Shown: in pieces, positions 14,120 through 22,248 of the stretch
Position numbering within the stretch: position 1 is the stretch's first letter
Layout of the letters: each line of letters opens with the position of its first letter
Assembly: GCF_017357425.1 (NCBI RefSeq)
Contig: NZ_CP014571.1
Span: forward strand, 1,364,001-1,428,000
Length of the DNA: 64,000 nt
Direction: 5' to 3'
DNA from: Arthrobacter sp. D5-1
GTDB taxonomy: Bacteria > Actinomycetota > Actinomycetes > Actinomycetales > Micrococcaceae
The notes under the pieces: model-generated
Database searches by the model: none
Seen by the model: only the letters and a program-made list of their open reading frames with translations
Told to the model about the DNA's origin: nothing
Made by a program: the position numbers and the translations under genes

Positions 14120-16651
14120 ATGGTTCACGCTGAGAATGGCACGCTGGCTGGCGTTTTGGAAGGCAAAAAGCAGTATCAGATTCCCCTCTACCAGCGGGTC
14201 TACTCGTGGGGGACGAAACAGCTTGAACAGCTTTGGGCGGACGTTTTTGAGCTGGAACGTTCTGTGGCAATAGATCCCAAAGCCTCGCATTTCATTGGCT
14301 CTCTAGTGCTTGCCAGCAGTCCAGACTCCGGTGCGATTGGAGTTAGTAGGTTCTTGGTAGTCGATGGCCAGCAGCGTTTGACTACCTTGACGCTGCTGCT
14401 TGCTGCCCTCCGGGATCACTTGGCTGAGACTGGTGATTCTGAACGGGCACATGCCATTGACGTGCAGTATCTGATTAATGTCTTCGACAAGGGCAAGCCT
14501 CTGAAGGTTTTGCCGACGCAGGCTGACCGAGCGGCATACCTCGCCGTTCTCAACCGTGCGCCGCGGGCTGGTGGCGAGGATGCCGTTGGCGTTGCATACC
14601 GGTTTTTCAGAGCCAAGATCGCTGCGGCAGATGATCCGGAGGATCCGCACGATTTGGAGTTGCTTGAAGCCGCTGTAGTTGGTGGGCTGGCGCTTGTCGT
14701 CGTCACTGCGGAGCCCTCAGATAACGCTCATCGTATTTTCGAATCCTTGAACAACACTGGCCTTCGACTCACGCAAAGTGACTTGCTAAAAAACTACCTG
14801 TTCATGCGTCTTGGCGACCGCGCAGAGACAGTCTATGAGAACGTCTGGCTTCCGCTGGAACGGATGCTGGATGCGGAAAACATAGAACTCTTGTTTTGGC
14901 TGGACCTGGCCCAGCGAGATGAGCGCGCTAAGCAGTCAGATACCTACGTTGGTCAGCAGCAGCGTCTGGAGAAGTTGAAGACCGTTGCTGCCCTTGAGGC
15001 TGAGGTTGTCCGTATCGCCGAGTTGGGTGAAGTGCTGGCGACAATTCTTGAGCCATCGAGAGAAGGCCACACCGAGATCCGCCGCCGTCTCACAAGGATC
15101 CGGGCCTGGGGTTCGACAACGGCGTTTCCAATAGTCATGCGGATTCTTGCCTTGCGGGCTTCGGGTGCCGCCAACGTTGATGAAGCCGTACGTGCGCTGA
15201 CGTACCTTGAGTCGTATTTTGTGCGCAGGGTAGTGATTGGAAGAGCTACGGCGAATCTAAATCGGACGTTGCTTCAGGCGGTTGGTTCTATAAGCGATGG
15301 AGACCGGATCGATGTGGCCTTGCGTGAGTTCCTTTCCCGAGGACGCAAGTACTTTGCCACGGACGAGCAGGTTCGCGATGCGGCACAGACGGTAGCGTTC
15401 TATTGGCAGGGTAGGGGACCACAGAAAAGACTCATCCTGCAGTGGCTAGAGGAGGCATACCGCCCAAAGGAGATTGTCGCACTCGATCCAAGGCACTTAA
15501 CCATTGAGCATGTTCTGCCTCAGACGATGTCTGATGTCGTGAGGGGGACGTTCGCCGAGGGGTTTGGTGACGGTGCTGATATCGACTTCGAGCACGAGCG
15601 CGTGGTGCACACGATTGGCAACCTCACGCTGAGCGGGTACAACAGCGAATTAAGCAACAGGCCTTTCATGGAAAAGCGCCAATTGCTGGCCAAGAGTGGT
15701 GTCTTTATGAACCAGCGGATCGCTGAGAACCTCACTTGGGGCGTCGATGAGATCACTGCACGGAACGCCGAGCTGGCCGAGAAGATAATCGACCTATGGC
15801 CAGGGCCAGACGAGAGCGTTGCGACTACGGAGAATGAACCTTCACTATTGCGTAGTCAGGTTGCCTCGATTCTGGCTGAGATTCCCGCCGGTCGTTGGAC
15901 GTCATACGGTGACGTCGCGATAGTGGCTGGTACGTGGGCTCAACCACTCGCCGGGATGATCACTAACGCTCCCATGTCGAATGCTTGGCGTGTTCTGCAG
16001 GGCGGGGGAAAGATTTCAACCGGGTTCAGGTGGAGCGAGCCCGGTCGTACTGATGACCCACGGGTGGTACTGGAAGGTGAGGGGATTCGCTTCGATCACG
16101 AGGGCCGCGCAGATCTAAGTCAATTCATTGGCGCTGAAGAGCTTGCAGAAGCGGCTGGGCTCGACGTGGACTCGGCGACGATTGCCGACCGTCGCACCGA
16201 AATGAGAAGCCATGCCCGCCCAGGAGGGAGCGGCTCACTAAAGGACTCCCAGGTTGCTTTCTTTGAGCGGGTGCGAGCATTTGGACTTGCGCACGCGAAG
16301 AACATCGCGTCCTGGCGCGCTCCTTCTCCTCATTACTGGTACGACGTAAGCATTGGTGACTCGCGCGCTAACCTCTCACTCCAAGTCCAATCCCAAAAAA
16401 AGATCGCTACCGTTCTCCTTTGGATAACCGACGACAAGGACCTTTACACCCGTTTAGCCTCGCAACGTGAGTCCATCGAAAGAGATCTTGGCCTCGAACT
16501 CGAGTGGGATGAGAAGCCCGACCGCAAAGCTTCCAAAATCGTCATCAGTCGCCGCGGCAACTTTCTCGATGACAGCCAAACGCAAGAGCTAGTGGAGTGG
16601 CTAGTTACCACTGGAGATGCTTTTGCGAGGGTCCTTCCGAAGTACATGTAG
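14120..16651 (+). CDS. GmrSD-type restriction-like fusion: DUF262-DUF1524-alkyltransferase-like-DUF4268
   Basis: An 843-residue multidomain protein. Residues about 8-230 form DUF262 (IPLYQR at 21-26; VVDGQQRLTTL with Asp82-Arg86; FESLNNTG at 207-214), a ParB/Srx-like NTP-using domain. Residues about 420-560 form DUF1524, an HNH-type nuclease (TIEHVLPQ with His464; HTIGNLTLSGYN at 497-508). Residues about 575-640 resemble the DNA-binding domain of O6-alkylguanine transferases (IPAGRWTSYGDVA) but lack the PCHRV acceptor cysteine, as in ATL proteins. Residues 706-840 resemble DUF4268, often found with restriction systems. DUF262-DUF1524 proteins are the GmrSD family of type IV enzymes that cleave modified phage DNA. 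The added ATL-like domain could read modified bases (inference). It is adjacent to an HNH endonuclease gene and an insertion sequence. Confidence 0.85.
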   Translation: MVHAENGTLAGVLEGKKQYQIPLYQRVYSWGTKQLEQLWADVFELERSVAIDPKASHFIGSLVLASSPDSGAIGVSRFLVVDGQQRLTTLTLLLAALRDHLAETGDSERAHAIDVQYLINVFDKGKPLKVLPTQADRAAYLAVLNRAPRAGGEDAVGVAYRFFRAKIAAADDPEDPHDLELLEAAVVGGLALVVVTAEPSDNAHRIFESLNNTGLRLTQSDLLKNYLFMRLGDRAETVYENVWLPLERMLDAENIELLFWLDLAQRDERAKQSDTYVGQQQRLEKLKTVAALEAEVVRIAELGEVLATILEPSREGHTEIRRRLTRIRAWGSTTAFPIVMRILALRASGAANVDEAVRALTYLESYFVRRVVIGRATANLNRTLLQAVGSISDGDRIDVALREFLSRGRKYFATDEQVRDAAQTVAFYWQGRGPQKRLILQWLEEAYRPKEIVALDPRHLTIEHVLPQTMSDVVRGTFAEGFGDGADIDFEHERVVHTIGNLTLSGYNSELSNRPFMEKRQLLAKSGVFMNQRIAENLTWGVDEITARNAELAEKIIDLWPGPDESVATTENEPSLLRSQVASILAEIPAGRWTSYGDVAIVAGTWAQPLAGMITNAPMSNAWRVLQGGGKISTGFRWSEPGRTDDPRVVLEGEGIRFDHEGRADLSQFIGAEELAEAAGLDVDSATIADRRTEMRSHARPGGSGSLKDSQVAFFERVRAFGLAHAKNIASWRAPSPHYWYDVSIGDSRANLSLQVQSQKKIATVLLWITDDKDLYTRLASQRESIERDLGLELEWDEKPDRKASKIVISRRGNFLDDSQTQELVEWLVTTGDAFARVLPKYM

Positions 16652-16993
16652 ACCTCGAATCCACACATACACGTCGTAGTTCTCCATCTACAGTTGGGCT
16701 CCGACGTCAACATAATCGGGTCCACTGGCTCATACCTTCGTGTTCCCGGGCTAGCTAGGTGGATAGATCCTCCGCCCTGGCGCAGGGTGCTCGGACATAT
16801 TGCAAGGGTTAAAGACCCTGAATGCGTAGCGGGTGACCGACCGCCAGAGTTCATTGCTATGAAGCGATAGCAGCACGAGTGCTAGAAGCTACGGGGAACA
16901 CGAAGCACAGGAGCAAGACTTTGACAGCACCAACCACACATCGGGGACACAACGTCGGGATCGATCCAAGGGGTTTGTCCAGGAATGTGACGG
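16652..16993. other. Intergenic region between two convergent defence-type genes
   Basis: I see no convincing gene in these 342 bp. Short frames exist but have neither ribosome-binding sites nor coding character. A single CTAGGTG (16755-16761) matches the 7-mer of the periodic arrays elsewhere, but without periodic neighbours. No clear terminator hairpin with a T-run was seen. Confidence 0.4.
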
Positions 16994-17923
16994 CTATGGT
17001 CTTCTGTTCCAGTCCGCCCAGATCCGAGTCAGCACCTCTCGATGAGGAGTGAAAGCGAGATGCTTCAGATTGTCGCGGGTGATTGCCAATTCGAGCAGTG
17101 ACGGCCCGTATGGCTCCGCGTGCAACTGGAGCTCAGGGTCTATGCACCAGTAGCCACGATCCAGAGCAAGATGATGGTTCGCGCAAAGAGGAAGGCCATT
17201 TCGCGCGTCATCAATGCCGTCCATGCTCTTGGACAATAAGTGTGCGGCCTGCAGGACGCCTTTGACTTTAAGCCCGCAGACGGCACATTCCTGGCCGTAG
17301 CGCTTGTAGACATCAAAAGTGAAGCGGGCCTGATTGGGCCTGTTTCTCCGCAGACTATAGCTCGTCGCTGCCTCTCCAGTCAGATTGAAGGGCGCATTCT
17401 GTTCCTCTGGAGTGGGTGGCGGCGGAAGCTGTGCTTGCGTGAACGTGATCAACAGAACGTTGTTCGTATCGTCTACGTCTTCAATGTAGCCACGGTAGAC
17501 GGTCCTAGTGTTGGTCTTGTCTCCAGGGCCAATGACAAAGACGGGAAGGCCACCTTGGTAGGCAGCCCTTGAGGCCTCGATCTCCGACTGGTCATGCCCT
17601 GATCGGCCGGTCTTCGGGTAGTGGTAGATAACTCCCGTGGAAGTAAGTTCGTCGTCGTAATGACGACCAGTATGAAGGAACGAAAGGGCGATGCCCTTGG
17701 GCGTCTCCGGCTTCCTCGTCTCACCACTTGGAACGAAGATGCCGGCTTGGTTGCCATAAATCTTAAGTTCGCGGAGGAGTCCACGCTGGACATTGGTTGG
17801 ACCGTCGGCTGCCAGTAGAGACGCCCAGAGCTGTTCCCTGCGCGCGGCTTCTTGCTGAGTTGCCGCAAGTCCCGCATCAGATGTATACCGCCCCTCTCTG
17901 GCAACGATATTTCGTTCAGGCAC
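16994..17923 (-). CDS. HNH endonuclease with N-terminal SRA/PUA-like domain (type IV restriction-like)
   Basis: A 309-residue protein. Residues about 60-165 resemble the SRA-like domain of modification-dependent restriction enzymes (GIALSFLHTGRHYDDELTST, HYPKTGRSGHDQSEIEA, GGLPVFVIG). Residues 205-260 form an HNH_2 nuclease: CAVCG (Cys213, Cys216), AAHLLSK with His228, NGLPLCANHH (Asn242, His250/251) and LDRGYW. SRA-HNH proteins such as ScoMcrA-like enzymes cleave DNA with modified cytosine or phosphorothioate. It is convergent with the GmrSD-type fusion, and the two probably form a small defence island. The insertion sequence starts 375 bp upstream of the start codon. Specificity cannot be read from sequence. 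Confidence 0.82.
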   Translation of the reverse strand: MPERNIVAREGRYTSDAGLAATQQEAARREQLWASLLAADGPTNVQRGLLRELKIYGNQAGIFVPSGETRKPETPKGIALSFLHTGRHYDDELTSTGVIYHYPKTGRSGHDQSEIEASRAAYQGGLPVFVIGPGDKTNTRTVYRGYIEDVDDTNNVLLITFTQAQLPPPPTPEEQNAPFNLTGEAATSYSLRRNRPNQARFTFDVYKRYGQECAVCGLKVKGVLQAAHLLSKSMDGIDDARNGLPLCANHHLALDRGYWCIDPELQLHAEPYGPSLLELAITRDNLKHLAFTPHREVLTRIWADWNRRP

Positions 17924-18292
17924 AGCCCTATTACCCCCTAGCCCCTCTTGATGTCCGTCAGAGGGATCTTCTGTCCCCAGTGCTTGGCGGGTCAGCCTCC
18001 TGTTGATCGAGAGGATTCCAAGTCGACGTCAGGGCTGAGTCAGCACATGTTTACACAAAAAAGATACAAGACTCGCGTCATTTTTTGCTGATTCCCGACA
18101 CATATATTGGGGACCTACGTCTCGATTGTCGCGAACTCAGGAGAAATCGGAGCACAAGTGCTATTCCTAGCAACCCGGCCCCGAAACTGGACGGACGAAC
18201 CCCCGTGCCTGACTTGGGACTACCAATGCTGAGTCCCGAGGTTGGTCAGGACCCGGAAACATCACCCCGCTACTTACTCGGCGTCTAAGCCC
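17924..18292. other. Non-coding region upstream of the HNH gene up to the insertion sequence
   Basis: No gene is supported in this 369-bp stretch. It contains AT-rich promoter-like sequence (ACACAAAAAAGATACAAGACTC around 18052-18074 and ACATATATTG near 18100), the likely promoter area of the minus-strand HNH gene or remnants of an older gene interrupted by the insertion at 18299. Confidence 0.4.
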
Positions 18293-18298
18293 CACGCC
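18293..18298. repeat. Target-site duplication CACGCC of the IS21-family element
   Basis: CACGCC directly precedes the left end (18293-18298) and is repeated directly after the right end (20964-20969). IS21-family elements duplicate 4-8 bp on insertion, so this marks an intact transposition event. Confidence 0.85.
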
Positions 18299-18394
18299 TG
18301 TCAATGGCCAGTTGTTTCTGCCCATGGACGGCCACTAAAAGTGCCCGCTGGTGGCCAGTAAAACTGCCCGGTGATGGCCAACAGATCTGCCCAC
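18299..18394. repeat. Left terminal multiple-repeat region of the IS21 element
   Basis: Four spaced copies of a GGCCA(N)TGCCC unit, with spacers such as GTAAAAC. IS21 ends typically contain several repeats that serve as transposase-binding sites. It aligns over its length with the reverse complement of 20869-20963. Confidence 0.85.
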
Positions 18395-18430
18395 TGATTG
18401 GTTCGGCGGGATTGGCCATCGTGGGGTTGA

Positions 18431-19219
18431 TCAGTTCAGTCGGGTTACTCCTTTCCCGGCGAGGGCCTGGGTGAGGCGGACGGAATCGCCGCTGGTCTGA
18501 CAGACGTGGGCGTGGTGCAGCAGCCGGTCAACGGTGGCGGTTGCGAGGGTTTTGGGCATGAGCTCGTCGAATCCGGCGGGGTGGAGGTTGGAGCTGATCG
18601 CGATGGACCGTTTTTCGTAGGCTGCGTCCACGACCCGGTAGAGACCTTCGGCGGCGTCCGTGGCCACCGGCAACAGGCCAATATCGTCAATGACCACGAG
18701 CTCCGCGCGGAGAATCCTGGCCACGGCCCGGGTGACGCTGTCGTCGGTTCGGTGGGCGCGGATCAGGACGCCGAGGTCTTCGAGCCTGAACCAGGCGACC
18801 CGCATTCCGGCTTCAACGGCCTGCTGGCCGAGGGCTTCGAGGAAGAACGTCTTCCCGGTCCCGGAGGGCCCGCAGACGACGAGGTTTTCCCTGCGGGTGA
18901 TCCATTCCAGGGTCCGGAGGGCCTGCTGGGTCGGGGCAGGGATGGAGGACGCTGCAGGGTCCCACGCCTCGAAGGTCTTCCCGGTCGGGAAGCCTGCTGC
19001 TTTGCGGCGGGAAGCGAGCATGGACCGGGCCCGACCGGCGGCTTCCTCGGTGAAGAGTGCTTTGATGACCTCGGTTGGTTCCCACCGCTGGGCGCGGGCG
19101 GTCGCGATCAGGTCCGGTGCCAGTGCACGGGCGTGGGGCATTTTCAGGGACCGCATAAGGGCTTCCAGGTCCGCCGGCAACGGCGGAGCGGCGGTGTTGG
19201 CTGTGGTGACGGGGCTCAT
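18431..19219 (-). CDS. istB: IS21 helper ATPase IstB
   Basis: A 262-residue AAA+ protein. Walker A is GPSGTGKTF (about residues 116-124) and Walker B LVVIDDIGLLP; a sensor-type segment IAISSNLHPAGFDELMP follows. IstB assembles on DNA and recruits and stimulates the IstA transposase. The ATG at 19219 overlaps the TGA of istA (19216-19218), the usual coupled arrangement. An in-frame extension 25 codons upstream lies within istA and lacks support. The length is typical of the family. Confidence 0.93.
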   Translation of the reverse strand: MSPVTTANTAAPPLPADLEALMRSLKMPHARALAPDLIATARAQRWEPTEVIKALFTEEAAGRARSMLASRRKAAGFPTGKTFEAWDPAASSIPAPTQQALRTLEWITRRENLVVCGPSGTGKTFFLEALGQQAVEAGMRVAWFRLEDLGVLIRAHRTDDSVTRAVARILRAELVVIDDIGLLPVATDAAEGLYRVVDAAYEKRSIAISSNLHPAGFDELMPKTLATATVDRLLHHAHVCQTSGDSVRLTQALAGKGVTRLN

Positions 19220-20769
19220 CGGGCCTCCTCCGGCGTGATTTTGGTCGTGGTGTTGGTTGTGGTGTTCAGGGTCGGGTTGCCGATCGCGGCCCACGCGCCG
19301 GTTCCCTGAGTCAGGGAGGTGGCTTCGTTGGCCGCGTGGGTGGTCGTGCGGCGGATGTTGGCGTTCAGGATCGAGGCGAGGTCCTGGTGCGCGAACCGGC
19401 CATGTAGTGCGGCGTCGCCCAGGGCCCGGTCGACCTGGTCGGTGCCGGCGATTTTGGCCAGCGTGACGGCTTCTGCCATTTTCACGTTGATCCGTGCGGT
19501 CCCGGCCGCGGCGGCCTCCATCAGCCAGGTCCTGGCGCCTTCGCCGATGGCCAGGAACGCTGCCTCGTCCGCGCTGCGGGCCCTGACCTCGTAATCGCCG
19601 GGGACCCTGGTCCGGGTTCCCGGGAAGTGTTCGTCGTTGATGGCGGGACTGCCGGGCCGGGCCCGATCATGGCGGGCGACTTCGACGGGCCCTGCAGTGC
19701 CGTGGTGGACGATGATGACCTGCTCGCCGGGCCCGGTCCCGTGGGTGCGGACGAACACCCGGGCTCCGAGCAGGTGGGCCGGGACGGAGTACTGGGCGTT
19801 TTCGAAGGTGACCATTGGGGTGTTCTCCGGAACCATGCGGGCGAGTCCGAAGGCGACCGTGTGGGCGGTGTCCGGGATACGGTGCAGCCGCGGGGCTTCC
19901 TCGGCGAGCATGGCTGCGGGTTTGCGCCGCGTCGTCCGGTGCTCACGGTGATTGACCTCGTCCATGAACGCCGTGCAGGCGGCCTCGAGCTCGGCGAAGG
20001 TGGCGTATTCGTCGCGGAGGTTGGTGTCTTTGGGCACGAGGTCGGCCTTGGCGAGCTTCACGGACGCTTCCACCCCGCCTTTGGTGGCCGGGTCCGCGGG
20101 CTGGCAGGTCAGCACGGTCACCCCGTAGTGCCGGGCGAAGTCCAGGGTCTGCTGGTTCCGCACCGGGACCCCGGCAACGTGGGAGGTGGTCACGGTCTTC
20201 TCGTTGTCCGTGAGGACATAGGTCGGTGCTCCGCCGAGGATCCGGAAGCACCGGTCCAGGGCCGCGAACACGCTCGGCGCCGTCCTGTCCTTGAGCGGGA
20301 TCACGATGCGGAAGCGTGAGAACGCCAGCCACGCCACGAACAGGATCGTCTTCACCCCGCCGATCCGTGGCCCGTCGCCGAAGTCGTACTGCAACCACAT
20401 CCCAGGTTCAGTGATCCACGGCCGATGGACGCGGGTGTGGCCCAGCCGCCACGCGTCCTTGACCTGCGCAATCGCCCGGCGGGTGGAGCGCTCCGAACCC
20501 GCATAGCCCAGAGCGAGGAGCTTCTCGTGGGCCTTGTCAGCGCGGATCCGGCCCTTGGAGGCTTCCACCCATTCTTCGATCTTGGGCAGGAACGGGTCGG
20601 TGACCCGGCCCCGTGCCGTCGGTTCCCCGATCGGCCGGCCTGCGTCCCGGGCGGTCACGTGTTTGGCAACAGTGTGGTGCGAGCAGCCCGTGAGCTCCGC
20701 AGTGGCGCGCAACGATCCGGTCAGGTCGTAGGCAGCAAGAATTTCCATGATTTCTCCGTCAGACTTCAT
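19216..20769 (-). CDS. istA: IS21 transposase IstA
   Basis: A 517-residue DDE transposase. The N-terminal HTH (MEILAAYDLTGSLRATAELT then GCSHHTVAKHV) binds the ends. The catalytic core has an Asp in QYDFGD, a second in VLTDNEKT and a Glu in KGGVEASVK. The C-terminal beta domain contains NAQYSVPAHLLGARV, as usual in IS21. The ATG at 20769 is preferred because of AGGAAGAGG upstream; alternatives are at 20814 and 20838. No frameshift or stop is present, so the protein is probably functional. Confidence 0.92.
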   Translation of the reverse strand: MKSDGEIMEILAAYDLTGSLRATAELTGCSHHTVAKHVTARDAGRPIGEPTARGRVTDPFLPKIEEWVEASKGRIRADKAHEKLLALGYAGSERSTRRAIAQVKDAWRLGHTRVHRPWITEPGMWLQYDFGDGPRIGGVKTILFVAWLAFSRFRIVIPLKDRTAPSVFAALDRCFRILGGAPTYVLTDNEKTVTTSHVAGVPVRNQQTLDFARHYGVTVLTCQPADPATKGGVEASVKLAKADLVPKDTNLRDEYATFAELEAACTAFMDEVNHREHRTTRRKPAAMLAEEAPRLHRIPDTAHTVAFGLARMVPENTPMVTFENAQYSVPAHLLGARVFVRTHGTGPGEQVIIVHHGTAGPVEVARHDRARPGSPAINDEHFPGTRTRVPGDYEVRARSADEAAFLAIGEGARTWLMEAAAAGTARINVKMAEAVTLAKIAGTDQVDRALGDAALHGRFAHQDLASILNANIRRTTTHAANEATSLTQGTGAWAAIGNPTLNTTTNTTTKITPEEAR

Positions 20770-20868
20770 ACAGGGCCTCTTCCTGGTTCGCTTGGTGCGC
20801 TTAGACACCGTCATCAAACCCCAGGGAGAGGCTCCCACCGCTTAAGACGCGGTCGGTTCAGTAAGGAA

Positions 20869-20963
20869 GTGGGCAGATCTCATGGCCACCATCGGGCAGT
20901 TTTACTGGCCGTCAGTGGGCACTTTCGTGGCCGCCTATGGGCAGTTTTTCATGGCCGCTAACA
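20869..20963. repeat. Right terminal multiple-repeat region of the IS21 element
   Basis: An inverted counterpart of 18299-18394, containing four GGGCA(N)TGGCC units read on the plus strand. The TAACA end is followed by the direct repeat CACGCC. Confidence 0.85.
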
Positions 20964-21067
20964 CACGCCGGTGACTATGGCTTTTTAGTGCCAGCTGAGC
21001 CACGAAATTCCGACGACATATATGCCAGGCATATCAGTTATTCTGAGCTGGTGTTTGGGTCGCCCCT

Positions 21068-21262
21068 TTCGTCGACCCGTCGATGGCTTTCCGCATGCGA
21101 TTGTTGAATCCCGACTCGACTGTTGCGAGGCGTTCGGGGAGGTTGTCGCTGAAAGGTGATGTCGCCGTCGTCGATGTTCTCCAGCCGGGTGTGCAGGCGC
21201 ATGCCACAGTGGCTCAGTTCGCGGAGATTTGTGGCCGTCGTCGGTGCTGGAGAGGAATGGGT
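21068..21262 (-). pseudogene. Flavin-dependent monooxygenase fragment (copy 2, internal part)
   Basis: Read on the minus strand, two frames give GMRLHTRLENIDDGDITF and then SDNLPERLATVESGFNNRM, which align with the copy at 21441-21950 (LHGHLEAINDGGVNFSDGLP, then ERLAAVESAFGQR). A one-base shift separates the two parts and no start or stop makes a complete gene. It is a decayed internal fragment of a CzcO-like FAD monooxygenase. Confidence 0.6.
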
Positions 21263-21440
21263 TGTAAGCACAGCGGGTGGCGGGGAACGCAGCGCCCCGC
21301 GGATGAGGGCGCAGATGCTGTATTCCGGGCCGAATTGCCGGTCTAGAGGAGTCCGGGGAGGATGTCGCGGCCGTGTTAGGGCGCCGAGAAGATGAGGGAC
21401 GGGGCGTAGCTCGTTGCCGTCGTCGTAGCTAGTCAGGCTG

Positions 21441-21950
21441 TCACGCCGCGGCAACCCGCCCTGCCACGTACTCCGCATCCAGTCCCACCCCGCCGACAAT
21501 GGACGAGCAGTGCCTGGTCAGCCATGGCAGCCCCACCACGAACAATCCGGGAATCTCCGCGACTCCGAGGGAGTGGTTACCGTACACCGCTCGTCCACCA
21601 AGGGCAGATCCACGAACTGAAAATTGATCTTGTAACCGGTCGCCTTCAACACCGAGGTGACGTCTTAGTGGGGCAGGCTCGCCTGAGCAGGCTCAGTTGG
21701 GGACAAGCGATCTGCCTCTAAGGGCACCTCCTCCGCAGCGTCGCTCCCCGCTGCGGCAGCGTACGCAGCGATCGACTTGCATGAGCGCTGTCCAAACGCG
21801 GACTCAACTGCGGCCAGGCGTTCGGGGAGGCCGTCGCTGAAGTTGACGCCGCCGTCGTTTATCGCTTCAAGGTGGCCGTGCAGGTGCATGCCGTGGCGAC
21901 CGATTCTCTGAGGGGGATGGCGTGTCCGCCGTCGGTGCCGGAGAGCAGGG
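21441..21950 (-). pseudogene. Flavin-dependent monooxygenase C-terminal remnant (copy 1)
   Basis: The minus strand encodes, with frameshifts, LLSGTDGGHAI, then MHLHGHLEAINDGGVNFSDG, then VTSVLKATGYKINFQFVDLP and, in another frame, VYGNHSLGVAEIPGLFVVGL and SIVGGVGLDAEYVAGRVAAA before a stop. These are C-terminal motifs of CzcO-type FAD/NADPH monooxygenases (ATGY, GLPWLTRH, GGVGxDAEYVA). An in-frame TAA lies just before DVTSV, and at least two frameshifts are present. It is clearly non-functional. Confidence 0.75.
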
Positions 21951-22248
21951 GGCTGAGGCGAAGCGGGCGGCGCCTGGAGGGCGAGCCGATGGCGACGTAC
22001 TCGGATCTCGTGTGCTGCTGTCTGAAGAACCGCCCGTCACATATTGACTGTGACCCGCCTCACCGTCACAATAAATGAACGCTATTCATTTCCTCTCAAA
22101 TTTCACATGACCAGAGGCGTCCACCACCCGCCCTGAGCCACCCCAGCACTTCAGGATCCCGGCGACCCCGTCGATCCCGTTGCCGCTACGAAGTTCTGCA
22201 GCGTCGCAGCTTCCCAGCACACACCAGCATGACCACCAAGGATTCCAA

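Larger units (their letters stand above)
18299..20963 (-). mobile_element. Complete IS21-family insertion sequence (2665 bp)
   Basis: The element is bounded by TGT...ACA ends and flanked by a 6-bp duplication (CACGCC). Both ends carry related 95-96 bp terminal regions in inverted orientation (18299-18394 and 20869-20963), each with four copies of GGCCA-N5/8-TGCCC. It encodes istA and istB on the minus strand with a 4-bp overlap. Both genes are open, so the element may still be active. Uninterrupted flanking sequence can be rebuilt by removing the element and one CACGCC. Confidence 0.93.

Noticed and set aside
16444..16854. A 136-residue minus-strand frame at the end of the GmrSD-type gene
   Set aside because: Mostly antisense to a strongly supported coding region.
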